Origin: a virus
Direction: 5' to 3' (one strand)
IMG/VR virus record: IMGVR_UViG_3300023235_000012
Span: 62,001 to 126,000 of that record
DNA: 64,000 nt
Shown piece by piece: positions 31,171 to 39,485 of this stretch. The notes below the pieces were generated by a model. The model searched no databases. It saw nothing but the letters and a program-made list of their open reading frames with translations, and was not told the origin of the DNA. Positions within the stretch are counted from its first letter, which is position 1. Each line of letters starts with the position of its first letter. Position numbers and translations under genes: made by a program.

Positions 31171-31947
31171 TTAAAGATTGAACTCTTGTCCCCTAATCAC
31201 CCATCCTAAAAAACCATCTTTTTTACAATCCACTTTTTTACCTGGATGATAGTGATAGAGCCACATCTTAGCTTTAGTTTCTTCTGGAAGAGTTTTGAGT
31301 TCTTCATAGTGAGCATGAACACCAGAAGCAAAAGGACTCGTCTCACAATCATGAAAAATTACATCAGATTGATCGTAAAATTTTTTGATTTGGTTTGGAT
31401 TGAATTGTGTATCGGTAGTTAGAAATGCTTTGGTTCCATTAGGACCTGTCCACATCAAACCATAACTTGGAACGATGCTAAAGCCATCCATAAAATGAAC
31501 CACCTGAACGAGTTGGAAATCAATCTCTTCCCATTTAGCTACACCGTTCTCTGGAATTGAGACTACTTCAAAATAATCGTCAAGTTTCACTTTTTGCCCT
31601 TCGATGCTTCCGAGTCCACCACACAATGAGTCATCCCAGAGATCTTCAAGCAATCGATGATTTCCGAACATAAAAGGTTTCTTCATAGTCGGATTAAAAA
31701 ACGTCGAAAAGGCTAGATATTCCAGACCTCCAATATGATCAGCATGTTGATGACTAATGTAGATACCATCAATATCACCTATTGTTAAACCCGCTTTCGT
31801 CAATGAAAATCGTATGTCAGACCCACAATCTATCAAGAGGTTTTTTCCATTGAGTCTAACAATCATGTTCGACTGAAAATCACATTGATTCAAATCTCCT
31901 GATTCTGGCACAGTGAACGCGGATCCAGTTCCTAAAAATTTCAACAT
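31171..31947 (-). CDS. Metallo-beta-lactamase-fold hydrolase, RNase Z-like
   Basis: 258 residues. Metal-binding motif SHQHADHIGG (HxHxDH), later His in VVHFMDG, the Asp in LTTDTQF, and terminal His in YHYHPG. Arrangement resembles RNase Z or phosphodiesterases of the MBL superfamily. It follows queE with no gap. Possible tRNA processing or cyclic nucleotide hydrolysis; substrate undetermined. Confidence 0.8.
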   Translation of the reverse strand: MLKFLGTGSAFTVPESGDLNQCDFQSNMIVRLNGKNLLIDCGSDIRFSLTKAGLTIGDIDGIYISHQHADHIGGLEYLAFSTFFNPTMKKPFMFGNHRLLEDLWDDSLCGGLGSIEGQKVKLDDYFEVVSIPENGVAKWEEIDFQLVQVVHFMDGFSIVPSYGLMWTGPNGTKAFLTTDTQFNPNQIKKFYDQSDVIFHDCETSPFASGVHAHYEELKTLPEETKAKMWLYHYHPGKKVDCKKDGFLGWVIRGQEFNL

Positions 31948-32913
31948 TTATTTTCCTATAGCGTTATTGAAGATCCATGAGTGAATGCGAGCACTGAAGT
32001 TGTATCCTCGTCGAACAGTTTCTTCACAAATTCTAGCTTGAATTTCTTCCTGTTGTTCTCCGGATGAACCTACCGGCATGATCCACACTGGCCATTCAAT
32101 ACCAACATCACGATACGTGTTAGTGGCTCTTTCTACTTCGTCCCATGATCTCTCTGAACCATCTACAACGTATTTCAATTGTCCATTGTCGGACGCATCA
32201 GCGTATGATCGTAACACGGCTGCTTTTATTGCCTTTTCCCAAGATTCACCTGATGCGTATAGCTTCGGTGAAACTGACCAAAACCATTCAACCGGTCCTT
32301 GCTCATCAGGAACCAATCCACCACATTCGCTTGCTGTTTTGAACGCATTAATCAACTCTTCTGCGTTTGGACGCAGTCGTTGTGTTCCATTTGTCTCTAC
32401 GGTCACAAATGATGGAACATTCGATCTCTTCACAAATTCACGAAAAATTTCACAGATAGCAGTTTGGTTCATCATCGGCTCTCCACCAGTGAACGCCATA
32501 TGAATCGATTGTTTAGAGCGTGGATGAATAAACTTCCCATCTGGGTTGGTTTCGTGTATCATTAATTTTTCAAGTTTATCCACCATTTCTCTGGGGGTTT
32601 CTTGGTGTACCAAGTGCTGGAATTTTTTCGCCCAGCTATAAGCCGAATCGCACCCAAATTTTAAGATTGGAACATCTTCCATACTTTTGATGTCAGTTAG
32701 ATCGAGATTTTCATACTCTGTTTCCCAGGTACTCGGATCTCCTGGATTTTTTTGCCCGAAGCCTTGGCAAGAAAAATTGCAACCCCAAAATCTAACCCAA
32801 ATAGTAGGAACTCCGGTATACTGTCCTTCTCCTTGGATGGTTTCACCGAAGATTTCAGAATAACGAAATTTCTTTTCTTTCATATTTTTTCCGCATTTAG
32901 AACAAATTTCCAT
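31948..32913 (-). CDS. queE: QueE-like radical SAM 7-carboxy-7-deazaguanine synthase
   Basis: 321 residues. A CxxC pair at the N-terminus precedes the QueE signature GETIQGEG, then FWGCNFSCQGFG and FGCDSAYSW, which together supply the cluster cysteines in the phage QueE type, and FTGGEPMMNQ and TNGTQ. It makes CDG from carboxy-tetrahydropterin in the preQ0 pathway. Partners FolE, QueC and the DpdA-like transglycosylase are encoded at 37-43 kb. Confidence 0.88.
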   Translation of the reverse strand: MEICSKCGKNMKEKKFRYSEIFGETIQGEGQYTGVPTIWVRFWGCNFSCQGFGQKNPGDPSTWETEYENLDLTDIKSMEDVPILKFGCDSAYSWAKKFQHLVHQETPREMVDKLEKLMIHETNPDGKFIHPRSKQSIHMAFTGGEPMMNQTAICEIFREFVKRSNVPSFVTVETNGTQRLRPNAEELINAFKTASECGGLVPDEQGPVEWFWSVSPKLYASGESWEKAIKAAVLRSYADASDNGQLKYVVDGSERSWDEVERATNTYRDVGIEWPVWIMPVGSSGEQQEEIQARICEETVRRGYNFSARIHSWIFNNAIGK

Positions 32914-32950
32914 TGTTTAATATACACTCAAATGATAGGCATGGTCAATA

Positions 32951-33307
32951 TTATTCTACCATATTTAACACTACCTGATAATTATCCCATGCTGCTTGAA
33001 GTGATGGATCCTTCTTCCGAAGATTAGCCTCTTTTTCAAGGCGATTAGTAATTTCCAGAAGTTCGTCGTTTTGAGCCTCTATTTCACTAACTCGTTCATT
33101 TTGAATCCTGCCAAATTTTTCGGCGGTCAGCGCCTTCGCTTTCATCCTGCGAGCGTATTTTCCATTTTTTTCTAGAGAATCATCCCAGAACCAACTTTCA
33201 TAATCTTCTTTAATCCAATTAAGAGATTTTGATACGTTTATCAATTCTCTGTAATAGACGACCTCTTGTTCCGAAAGATAATCTTTGTTACACATCTCGT
33301 CTATCAA
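32951..33307 (-). CDS. Hypothetical coiled-coil protein with AW tail
   Basis: 118 residues, helical; residues 70-100 form a probable coiled coil (ERVSEIEAQNDELLEITNRL region). It ends DPSLQAAWDNYQVVLNM, the same tail as 26800-27312. Function unknown. Confidence 0.65.
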   Translation of the reverse strand: MIDEMCNKDYLSEQEVVYYRELINVSKSLNWIKEDYESWFWDDSLEKNGKYARRMKAKALTAEKFGRIQNERVSEIEAQNDELLEITNRLEKEANLRKKDPSLQAAWDNYQVVLNMVE

Positions 33308-33391
33308 TTTTTATAGGTTATTGATTTCAACCCTAATTTTGTCAACACCGAATTCTTTTTCCATCAATTGACTTCTCCAGAATCATTTAAT

Positions 33392-33733
33392 CTAGTCTTT
33401 CAGAACTGGTCCAAATGGCAGAGTCCGCAACAATTCGATCCGACGATTTGTGCACGTTCGAATAGCAGCCGAAGACCCCTTTCCTGCCAAACGATGGATT
33501 TCGAAGGCTCTTGCAAATTCTTCGTCTTGCATGCAATACTCTCTGATATCTTTCTTTGAAGGAATTACCTTCTTAGAATTGATTGGAGTCCTACTGTTCT
33601 TTGCTTTGGTGATATTTGCTTGTATTATAGATGATGCTGTTTTTCTTCGAGGAGCAGGTTGCTGATTAATAGCGTATTTCCCCGAGTTGCCAAGATAAGG
33701 AGCCTTTATCGAAGTCAATCCAAAACCTTGCAT
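33392..33733 (-). CDS. Hypothetical basic protein
   Basis: 113 residues from the ATG at 33733 (GGAG 8 bases upstream, immediately after the upstream stop). The longer frame to 33778 overlaps the upstream gene. Basic, no recognised domain. The 84-base gap after it holds only a 17-codon frame. Confidence 0.55.
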   Translation of the reverse strand: MQGFGLTSIKAPYLGNSGKYAINQQPAPRRKTASSIIQANITKAKNSRTPINSKKVIPSKKDIREYCMQDEEFARAFEIHRLAGKGSSAAIRTCTNRRIELLRTLPFGPVLKD

Positions 33734-33734
33734 A

Positions 33735-34049
33735 TTATGCGCTCCAATACCGTTCCGTGCTAGGATCACAAATACCACCGATCAGTTCAGCCCGAATCTG
33801 CACCGACTTATCATTCATCAAATTTTTGACCGTTACGAGCTTTTGAGATTCTTCGAACAAATGATCCATAATCTGCTTCTTCAAGCTAGTCATTGTTTCC
33901 GCTACGAACGAAGTACCGTCATGCATTAATGCACATAAAAGGCCGCCCTCGATTTTATCGACCATCCCAACTTCTTTACGACCACGATATCCTTTGTCTT
34001 CAAAAACATAACCAGTTTCATTTTTCCATTTTACCAGAATCTTCGTCAT
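33735..34049 (-). CDS. Hypothetical protein
   Basis: 104 residues, mixed alpha/beta, unrecognised. Driven by the strong promoter at 34080-34107. Its stop is one base from the next ATG, so the two are coupled. Confidence 0.6.
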   Translation of the reverse strand: MTKILVKWKNETGYVFEDKGYRGRKEVGMVDKIEGGLLCALMHDGTSFVAETMTSLKKQIMDHLFEESQKLVTVKNLMNDKSVQIRAELIGGICDPSTERYWSA

Positions 34050-34079
34050 GTGGTAGTCCCTTTCTCAATATGTAATTAT

Positions 34080-34107
34080 ATTATAACACATCACGAGAAA
34101 AAGTCAA
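34080..34107 (-). promoter_or_regulatory. sigma70-like promoter
   Basis: Minus-strand TTGACT (34107-34102), 16-base spacer, perfect TATAAT (34085-34080), 31 bases upstream of the gene at 33735-34049. It overlaps the end of the last MORN-repeat gene. Confidence 0.75.
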
Positions 34108-34622
34108 GTGATTAATGCTTTCACTAACTCTAGTTCTTTTCGTCCGCCTGATTCCCAGGCTATTTTCAACGTTGGATTCTCTTCACCCATAGCAGTTGAA
34201 TAGATGAGTTCATTGTATTCCCACCATTCTTCAGCTCCATTTACATATTCAATAGCAGGACCATCTTCACGATGCCGTTCTCCATCTAACCACCATTCTT
34301 TGGACCCATTTACATAATATTCAACAGCCGGACCCTGTTCACGATGACGTTTTCCATTCACATACCAATATTTATTTCCATATTTGGAATAAGCCGCAGG
34401 GCCATCTTCACGATGGAGTTGTCCATTCAGATACCATGCGTTGAATCCATCTGGTGAAATAACAGCCGGACCCTGTTCACGATGCCGTTCTCCATCTAAC
34501 CACCATTCTTCATATCCATCTGGGCAAATAACAGCCGGGGCTTGTTCTCGATGGAGTTGTCCATTCAGACGCCATTCTTTAGATCCATCTTCGCATTCAC
34601 TCATTCTTGATTCATCGATCAT
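34104..34622 (-). CDS. MORN-like repeat protein, copy 5 of 5
   Basis: 172 residues with five 23-residue repeats of the type xEWWLDGERHREQGPAV, then a capping unit ending in NELIYSTAMG and the tail NPTLKIAWESGGRKEL. Repeats of this kind resemble MORN-variant/YwqK-like repeats that form a beta hairpin sheet. Function unknown; cell-surface, scaffold or antitoxin-like roles are known for relatives. ATG overlaps the stop of copy 4. Confidence 0.8.
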   Translation of the reverse strand: MIDESRMSECEDGSKEWRLNGQLHREQAPAVICPDGYEEWWLDGERHREQGPAVISPDGFNAWYLNGQLHREDGPAAYSKYGNKYWYVNGKRHREQGPAVEYYVNGSKEWWLDGERHREDGPAIEYVNGAEEWWEYNELIYSTAMGEENPTLKIAWESGGRKELELVKALIT

Positions 34623-35134
34623 GATATCAAAGCTTTCACCAAATTGAATTCTTCTCGATTATCTGATTCCCAAGCTTTTTTCAACGTGAGATTCTCTTCA
34701 CCCATTTCAGTTGAATAGATGAGTTTATTGTATTCCCACCATTCTTTGGATCCATCTGAGTGTTCAATTGCGGGTCCTTGTTCACGATGCCGTTCTCCAT
34801 TCAGATACCATTCTTCAGCTCCATCTGGCCATATAACAGCCGGACCTTGTTCACGATGGAGTTGTCCATCTAACCACCATGTTTTATATCCATCTGGCCA
34901 TATAACAGCCGGACCTTGTTCACGATGGAGTTTTCCATTCAGATACCATGCTTTATATCCATCTGAGTCTATAATTGCCGGACCATCTTCATTATGGCGT
35001 TCTCCATCTTTCCACCATTCTTTAGTTCCATCTGGTGATATAACAGCAGGGCCTTGTTCACGATGGAGTTTTCCATTCAGATGCCATTCTTTAGATCCAT
35101 CTTCAAGTTCACTCATTCTTGATTCATCGATCAT
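34619..35134 (-). CDS. MORN-like repeat protein, copy 4 of 5
   Basis: 171 residues from the ATG at 35134, which overlaps the stop of copy 3 and gives the N-terminus MIDESRMSELEDG shared with copy 5. The longer frame to 35185 only reads through copy 3. Five repeats plus cap; one repeat has HNED in place of HRED. Tail NLTLKKAWESDNREEF. Confidence 0.78.
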   Translation of the reverse strand: MIDESRMSELEDGSKEWHLNGKLHREQGPAVISPDGTKEWWKDGERHNEDGPAIIDSDGYKAWYLNGKLHREQGPAVIWPDGYKTWWLDGQLHREQGPAVIWPDGAEEWYLNGERHREQGPAIEHSDGSKEWWEYNKLIYSTEMGEENLTLKKAWESDNREEFNLVKALIS

Positions 35135-35973
35135 GATATCAAAGCTTTCACTATATTGAATTCTTCTCTTGAACCAGATTCCCAAGCTTTCTTCAAAATT
35201 GGATTCTCTTCACCCATTTCAGTTGAATAGATGAGTTCATTGTATTCCCACCATTCTTTGGATCCATCTGAGTGTTCAATTGCGGGTCCTTGTTCACGGT
35301 GGAGTTGTCCATTTAACCACCATTCATTGGATCCATTTGATCGTATAACAGCTGGGCCTTGTTCACGATGCCGTTCTCCATTCAGATACCATGCTTTATA
35401 TCCATCTGGTGATATAACAGCAGGGCCTTGTTCACGATGGAGTTTTCCATTTAAGAACCATTCTTTGGATCCATTTGATCGTAAAATTGCCGGACCTTGT
35501 TCACGATGGAGTTGTCCATCTAACCACCATGTTTTATATCCATCTGGCCATATAACAGCAGGGCCATCTTCACGATGCCGTTCTCCATCTAACCACCATG
35601 CTTTATATCCATCTGGCCATATAACAGCAGGGCCATCTTCACGATGCCGTTCTCCATCTAACCACCATGCTTCAGCTCCATCTGGTGATATAACAGCAGG
35701 GCCTTGTTCACGATGGAGTTTTCCATTTAAGAACCATTCTTTGGATCCATTTGATCGTAAAATTGCCGGACCTTGTTCACGATGCCGTTCTCCATCTAAC
35801 CACCATTCTTCATATCCATCTGGGCAAATAACAGCCGGGGCTTGTTCTCGATGGAGTTGTCCATTCAGACGCCATTCTTTAGATCCATCTGGGCAAATAA
35901 CAGCCGGGGCTTGTTCTCGATGGAGTTTTCCATTCAGACGCCATTCTTTAGATCCATCTTCAAGTTCACTCAT
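35131..35973 (-). CDS. MORN-like repeat protein, copy 3 of 5, longest
   Basis: 280 residues, ten repeats plus the cap. Several 69-bp units are nearly identical in DNA, a sign of recent expansion. The expected upstream ATG at 35990 (coupled by ATGA to copy 2) opens only six codons before a TGA: the other copies read AAGAATGAG at this point but here one A is missing, so translation must use the inner ATG at 35973. Tail NPILKKAWESGSREEF. Confidence 0.78.
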   Translation of the reverse strand: MSELEDGSKEWRLNGKLHREQAPAVICPDGSKEWRLNGQLHREQAPAVICPDGYEEWWLDGERHREQGPAILRSNGSKEWFLNGKLHREQGPAVISPDGAEAWWLDGERHREDGPAVIWPDGYKAWWLDGERHREDGPAVIWPDGYKTWWLDGQLHREQGPAILRSNGSKEWFLNGKLHREQGPAVISPDGYKAWYLNGERHREQGPAVIRSNGSNEWWLNGQLHREQGPAIEHSDGSKEWWEYNELIYSTEMGEENPILKKAWESGSREEFNIVKALIS

Positions 35974-35986
35974 CTTGGTTCATTTG

Positions 35987-36571
35987 TCATGAGATCAAAG
36001 CTTTCACCATATTGAATTCTTCTCGATTACCTGATTCCCAAGCTTTTTTTAATATTGGATTCTCGTCACCTATATCAGTTGAATAGATGAGTTCATTGTG
36101 TTCCCACCATTCTTTAGTTCCATCTGAATCTATAACAGCCGGACCTTGTTCACGATGCCGTTCTCCATCTAACCACCATTCTTTGGATCCATTTGATCGT
36201 AAAATTGCCGGACCTTGTTCACGATGGAGTTTTCCATTTAAGAACCATTCTTTAGTTCCACCTGGTGATATAACAGCCGGACCTTGTTCACGATGGAGTT
36301 TTCCATTTAAGAACCATGCTTCAGTTCCATCGGGCCAAATAATAGCCGGACCATCTTCACGATGGAGTTTTCCATTTAAGAACCATTCTTTGGATCCATC
36401 GGGCCAAATAATAGCCGGACCATCTTCACGATGGAGTTCTCCATTCAGACACCATTTTTTGGTTCCATTTGGCCTTTCAACAGCTGGGCCTTGTTCACGA
36501 TGCCGTTCTCCATTCAGACACCATTCTTTAGATCCATCTTCAAGTTCACTCATTCTTGGTTCATTTGTCAT
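35987..36571 (-). CDS. MORN-like repeat protein, copy 2 of 5
   Basis: 194 residues, six repeats (SKEWCLNGERHREQ type) plus cap EHNELIYSTDIG. Its ATG overlaps the stop of copy 1 (36568-36571). Tail NPILKKAWESGNREEF. Confidence 0.8.
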   Translation of the reverse strand: MTNEPRMSELEDGSKEWCLNGERHREQGPAVERPNGTKKWCLNGELHREDGPAIIWPDGSKEWFLNGKLHREDGPAIIWPDGTEAWFLNGKLHREQGPAVISPGGTKEWFLNGKLHREQGPAILRSNGSKEWWLDGERHREQGPAVIDSDGTKEWWEHNELIYSTDIGDENPILKKAWESGNREEFNMVKALIS

Positions 36572-37014
36572 GAGATCAAAGCTTTCACCATATTGAATTC
36601 TTCTCGATCACCTGATTCCCAGGCATTCTTCAATATTGGATTCTCTTCGCCTATATCAGTTGAATAGATGAGTTCATTGTATTCATACCAATATTTATTT
36701 CCATATTTGGAATAAATCGCAGGACCATCTACTCTATGACGTTTTCCATTTAAGAACCATGCTTCATATCCATCGGGCCAAATAATAGCCGGACCTTGTT
36801 CACGATGCCGTTCTCCATTCAGATACCACTCTTTGGACCCAACTTGACCTTCATATGCAGGGTAATATACTCTATGACGTTTTCCATTCAGATACCATTC
36901 TTTAGTTCCATTTGACCGTATAATTGCCGGACCATCTTCACGATGGCGTTCTCCATTCAGACGCCATTTTTTGGTTCCATCTAGATATTCAGTCATTGTT
37001 GGTTCATCGGTCAT
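36568..37014 (-). CDS. MORN-like repeat protein, copy 1 of 5
   Basis: 148 residues, four repeats, two of them diverged (KRHRVYYP, KRHRVDGP), plus cap. First gene of the array. It has no Shine-Dalgarno. Its ATG is 7 bases past the -10 box of the promoter at 37021-37049 and lies within one arm of an inverted repeat, so the mRNA is probably leaderless. Confidence 0.78.
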   Translation of the reverse strand: MTDEPTMTEYLDGTKKWRLNGERHREDGPAIIRSNGTKEWYLNGKRHRVYYPAYEGQVGSKEWYLNGERHREQGPAIIWPDGYEAWFLNGKRHRVDGPAIYSKYGNKYWYEYNELIYSTDIGEENPILKNAWESGDREEFNMVKALIS

Positions 37015-37031
37015 GTTATTAACATAACATG
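37012..37031. repeat. Inverted repeat over the -10 box and start codon of the MORN operon
   Basis: Perfect 8-bp arms CATGTTAT and ATAACATG around TAAC. One arm contains the start codon, the other part of the -10 region. Could be an operator for a repressor or an RNA hairpin hiding the start. Confidence 0.6.
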
Positions 37032-37049
37032 ATAATTAAGGTGAGTCAA
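37021..37049 (-). promoter_or_regulatory. sigma70-like promoter of the MORN-repeat operon
   Basis: Minus-strand TTGACT (37049-37044), 17-base spacer, TATGTT (37026-37021). Six bases separate the -10 from the ATG, so the start site should coincide with the start codon. Confidence 0.6.
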
Positions 37050-37056
37050 GCAGAAA

Positions 37057-37524
37057 TTATGATTTTACCCAGAAATTTTCCCACGGAAAACATATCCATC
37101 GGTCTTCATCTTTTCGATTAATTTCTCTAGCATAGAAATCAGGATTTATTTTCTGTGCGGTATTGTACCAAAGACTAGCAACTCTATAATTCATCGACTC
37201 TCTAATCATAGTTCCTTTTTCTTTTTTGAACTGACTTTCGATTTTTTCAAATGTGGAACCAGAATCTATAATATCATCGAAGACTAGCACGTAGTCTTCT
37301 TTTGTCATGTCTAATAATGAATCTATTTTCAGTTTTTTGTGATCTCGCAAAGAACAATGAATGATGTCTACTGGACAATCAAACCATTGCGCAAGAAAAA
37401 CAGCTGGAATAAGACCACCGCGACTTATTCCAAAGATATGATTCGGATGGAATTTTTTGAAAGTCATCTGTCGAGCAATTTCAATCATATCACCTTCGAA
37501 TTGTTCTTGTGAATAATGAATCAT
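37057..37524 (-). CDS. Phosphoribosyltransferase (Gpt/Hpt-like)
   Basis: 155 residues. The PRPP-binding loop is VLVFDDIIDSGST; the N-terminal GISRGGLIPA is the usual PRTase segment. Likely purine base salvage (hypoxanthine, xanthine or guanine), or formation of a modified nucleotide, given the preQ0 genes next to it. Coupled to a 14-codon frame upstream (not listed). Confidence 0.82.
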   Translation of the reverse strand: MIHYSQEQFEGDMIEIARQMTFKKFHPNHIFGISRGGLIPAVFLAQWFDCPVDIIHCSLRDHKKLKIDSLLDMTKEDYVLVFDDIIDSGSTFEKIESQFKKEKGTMIRESMNYRVASLWYNTAQKINPDFYAREINRKDEDRWICFPWENFWVKS

Positions 37525-37572
37525 GCGTTTTCCATCTCAAATAAAGGTCTCATTTCATCTATCATTCCTTTC

Positions 37573-38370
37573 TCACTCTGAAAAACTTTTACTTGATTGG
37601 ATTAGACTATAGAACTCGGCACGAATAGCATCAATCTCTTTGAATTTACCACCTAGATAGGTAGTACACATATCACTGCTATGCTCCCGTACACCTCTTG
37701 AAGTCATGCAATGATGCTCTGCTTTCACGATCACCGCGATATCTTCTGTTTGTGCGAATTCTTTCAATGCACTGGCGATCTGGGTAGTCATCTCTTCTTG
37801 GATTTGTGGACGATAAGCGATGTGATGAACTATCCTATTGAACTTTGATAAGCCGATCACACAATCACCGGGGACTACGCCGACCCAAGCCTTCCCGACG
37901 ATGTTTTGAAAGTGGTGGGCACAGGTGCTGTGGATTGAAATCGGCCCGGCGGTATAGAGACCATCATACCCCATGTTTGGAAAAGCTGTTATTTCCGGAG
38001 GAGGTGAGTAACGCCCTCCGAAAATTTCTAGCACCATCATCTTGGCTACACGATTTGCCGTGTCTATGGTGTTGTGATCATTAGCGGTGTCAATTATCAA
38101 TGATTCAAGCACGCCTTGCATTTTCTCAGCAACTTCATCGATCAGAGCATCAATTTCACCTTCATTGATAAATTCACTTATATTATCATTGCATCTAAAA
38201 GTAACTTTATCAGAACCATTCTTATTATTATCAATAATCCTTTCTTTGATCACATTTGATATTTTGAGATTTTCTATTATGTCAATGGCATAAGACATCT
38301 GATTTTTTATCTCTTTCAATTCATCTGCATCTGATTCGCTGATGAGTTTCTTTATGTTTTCAACAGTCAT
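37573..38370 (-). CDS. folE: GTP cyclohydrolase I (FolE)
   Basis: 265 residues. The C-terminal 190 residues are a GTP cyclohydrolase I domain with zinc ligands in STCAHHF and EHHCMTSRG, and the conserved GLSKFNRIV. The N-terminal 75 residues are an extension not typical of the family. It makes dihydroneopterin triphosphate, the entry to both folate and preQ0 synthesis; the queC and dpdA genes nearby favour the latter. Confidence 0.92.
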   Translation of the reverse strand: MTVENIKKLISESDADELKEIKNQMSYAIDIIENLKISNVIKERIIDNNKNGSDKVTFRCNDNISEFINEGEIDALIDEVAEKMQGVLESLIIDTANDHNTIDTANRVAKMMVLEIFGGRYSPPPEITAFPNMGYDGLYTAGPISIHSTCAHHFQNIVGKAWVGVVPGDCVIGLSKFNRIVHHIAYRPQIQEEMTTQIASALKEFAQTEDIAVIVKAEHHCMTSRGVREHSSDMCTTYLGGKFKEIDAIRAEFYSLIQSSKSFSE

Positions 38371-38407
38371 TTTTTCTCCTTGTTTAATTTTTAATTATAA
38401 GACTTTT

Positions 38408-39244
38408 CTATTGATTGTTCAATTTGTTTCTTGCTTGATCAATTAAAATACCAAATTGCTCTGAGAACGGATCATTATCCTTAAAGAAACGAATCATCAT
38501 ATCTACCATATTCAATTCATCTCTATTGGATGCGTCTTCTGAATAAAGAAAGTCAATAAGATAATTGATCATATTTTTCTGTTGGATCTCTGAATCTGTT
38601 GGATGAATCACATAATCTTCTGTAAAGCCATTCAATCCAAATGACAAAAATCTCTTAGTGCACTGTTTACATTCACCGCAAGGTTTTCCATCTTTTGGAT
38701 GCCAGCAACTTATGCTCGAATCACGAATTTCTTTGGCTGTTAATCCATTAGTAAGAGCCCATTTCACACATTTTTCCTTTGTCCACTCTTCTTCGACAAA
38801 AGGAAATACTAATTTACAATCATCTAGGAATGGACTTAAAACATACGACAAGAGTTCACTTGTCATATTTCGAAACTTTTCATTTTTGTCGGTTCCTTTT
38901 GGATTGTCTTCATCCCACACCGTTCCCATCCAAACTTCATTGGCTAATTCTTGCGATGCTGCTAAAACACCAAAGACAAGATTCCGGCCAGGAATATAAA
39001 TTGCTCCGGCATACGGATCATCTTTCTTTGCAATTGGTTTGATTGTATCATTCAACCAATCCACCTTTCGAACAATGACGAATTCTGGTAAACTATCTAG
39101 CTCTTCTTTTTCAGCTGCCTGACCGTGTGCAAAGAACAGGCATTTCACTTCTGCTTCGGGGTATTTGATTTTAGCATAATGGTACATCAAGAAGGAATCA
39201 AGTCCTCCACTGTAAAGAATAACTATCTTCTTTGCTTTATTCAT
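38408..39244 (-). CDS. queC: QueC-like 7-cyano-7-deazaguanine (preQ0) synthase
   Basis: 278 residues. PP-loop ILYSGGLDS at the N-terminus and the zinc cysteines near 180-200 (SCW, CGECKQC). Makes preQ0 from CDG. A C-terminal extension of about 60 helical residues follows the QueC domain. Its ATG overlaps the TGA of the frameshifted gene upstream. Confidence 0.9.
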   Translation of the reverse strand: MNKAKKIVILYSGGLDSFLMYHYAKIKYPEAEVKCLFFAHGQAAEKEELDSLPEFVIVRKVDWLNDTIKPIAKKDDPYAGAIYIPGRNLVFGVLAASQELANEVWMGTVWDEDNPKGTDKNEKFRNMTSELLSYVLSPFLDDCKLVFPFVEEEWTKEKCVKWALTNGLTAKEIRDSSISCWHPKDGKPCGECKQCTKRFLSFGLNGFTEDYVIHPTDSEIQQKNMINYLIDFLYSEDASNRDELNMVDMMIRFFKDNDPFSEQFGILIDQARNKLNNQ

Positions 39245-39485
39245 TTTATTTCCTCTTTTCTTGGATTAAATCCTTTGTTTCTTAATGTTTCTTTATGAAA
39301 ATCTTCTGCACTATAATATTTCCATCCTTGTTTTTGAAAGAGCCACATTCAAATGGAGAAGGAGGAGAATTAAATCCACAAAAAGAAGCTGCATTGTTCC
39401 AAATAACAACTCCTCTTTTGGATTTTTGACAGGGCCCAAGGTTAGCAGTTTTTACAGCTAAATCTATGATTTGATTTGGAATCAT
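39241..39485 (-). pseudogene. Frameshifted small deaminase-like gene
   Basis: The frame from the ATG at 39485 codes 67 residues (LGPCQKSKRGVVIWNN, GFNSPPSPFECG) resembling the N-terminal half of a small phage cytidine-deaminase-like domain. After SPFE the good coding continues in the -1 frame (KQGWKYYSAEDFHKETL ...) to a TGA at 39241 that overlaps the queC start. A one-base change near 39345 would join the parts. Zinc motifs of a complete deaminase are not seen, so the function is doubtful. Confidence 0.6.

Noticed and set aside
35231-35992. A 253-codon open frame on the plus strand across the MORN-repeat genes (and similar ones at 34719-35159 and 36087-36596).
   Set aside because: It is the mirror of the repeated minus-strand coding units: the periodic sequence has no stops in the antisense frame. 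Product is a Ser/Pro/His/Arg repeat with no binding site; the minus-strand frames have starts, coupling and sensible caps.
34104-37014. CRISPR array, because of regularly spaced repeats of about 69 bp.
   Set aside because: The repeats are contiguous coding units of 23 residues in frame, with no unique spacers.
37525-37570. A 14-codon frame between folE and the phosphoribosyltransferase, and 15-17 codon frames near 30540 and 33340.
   Set aside because: Some have starts overlapping neighbours, but they are too short and lack any other support.
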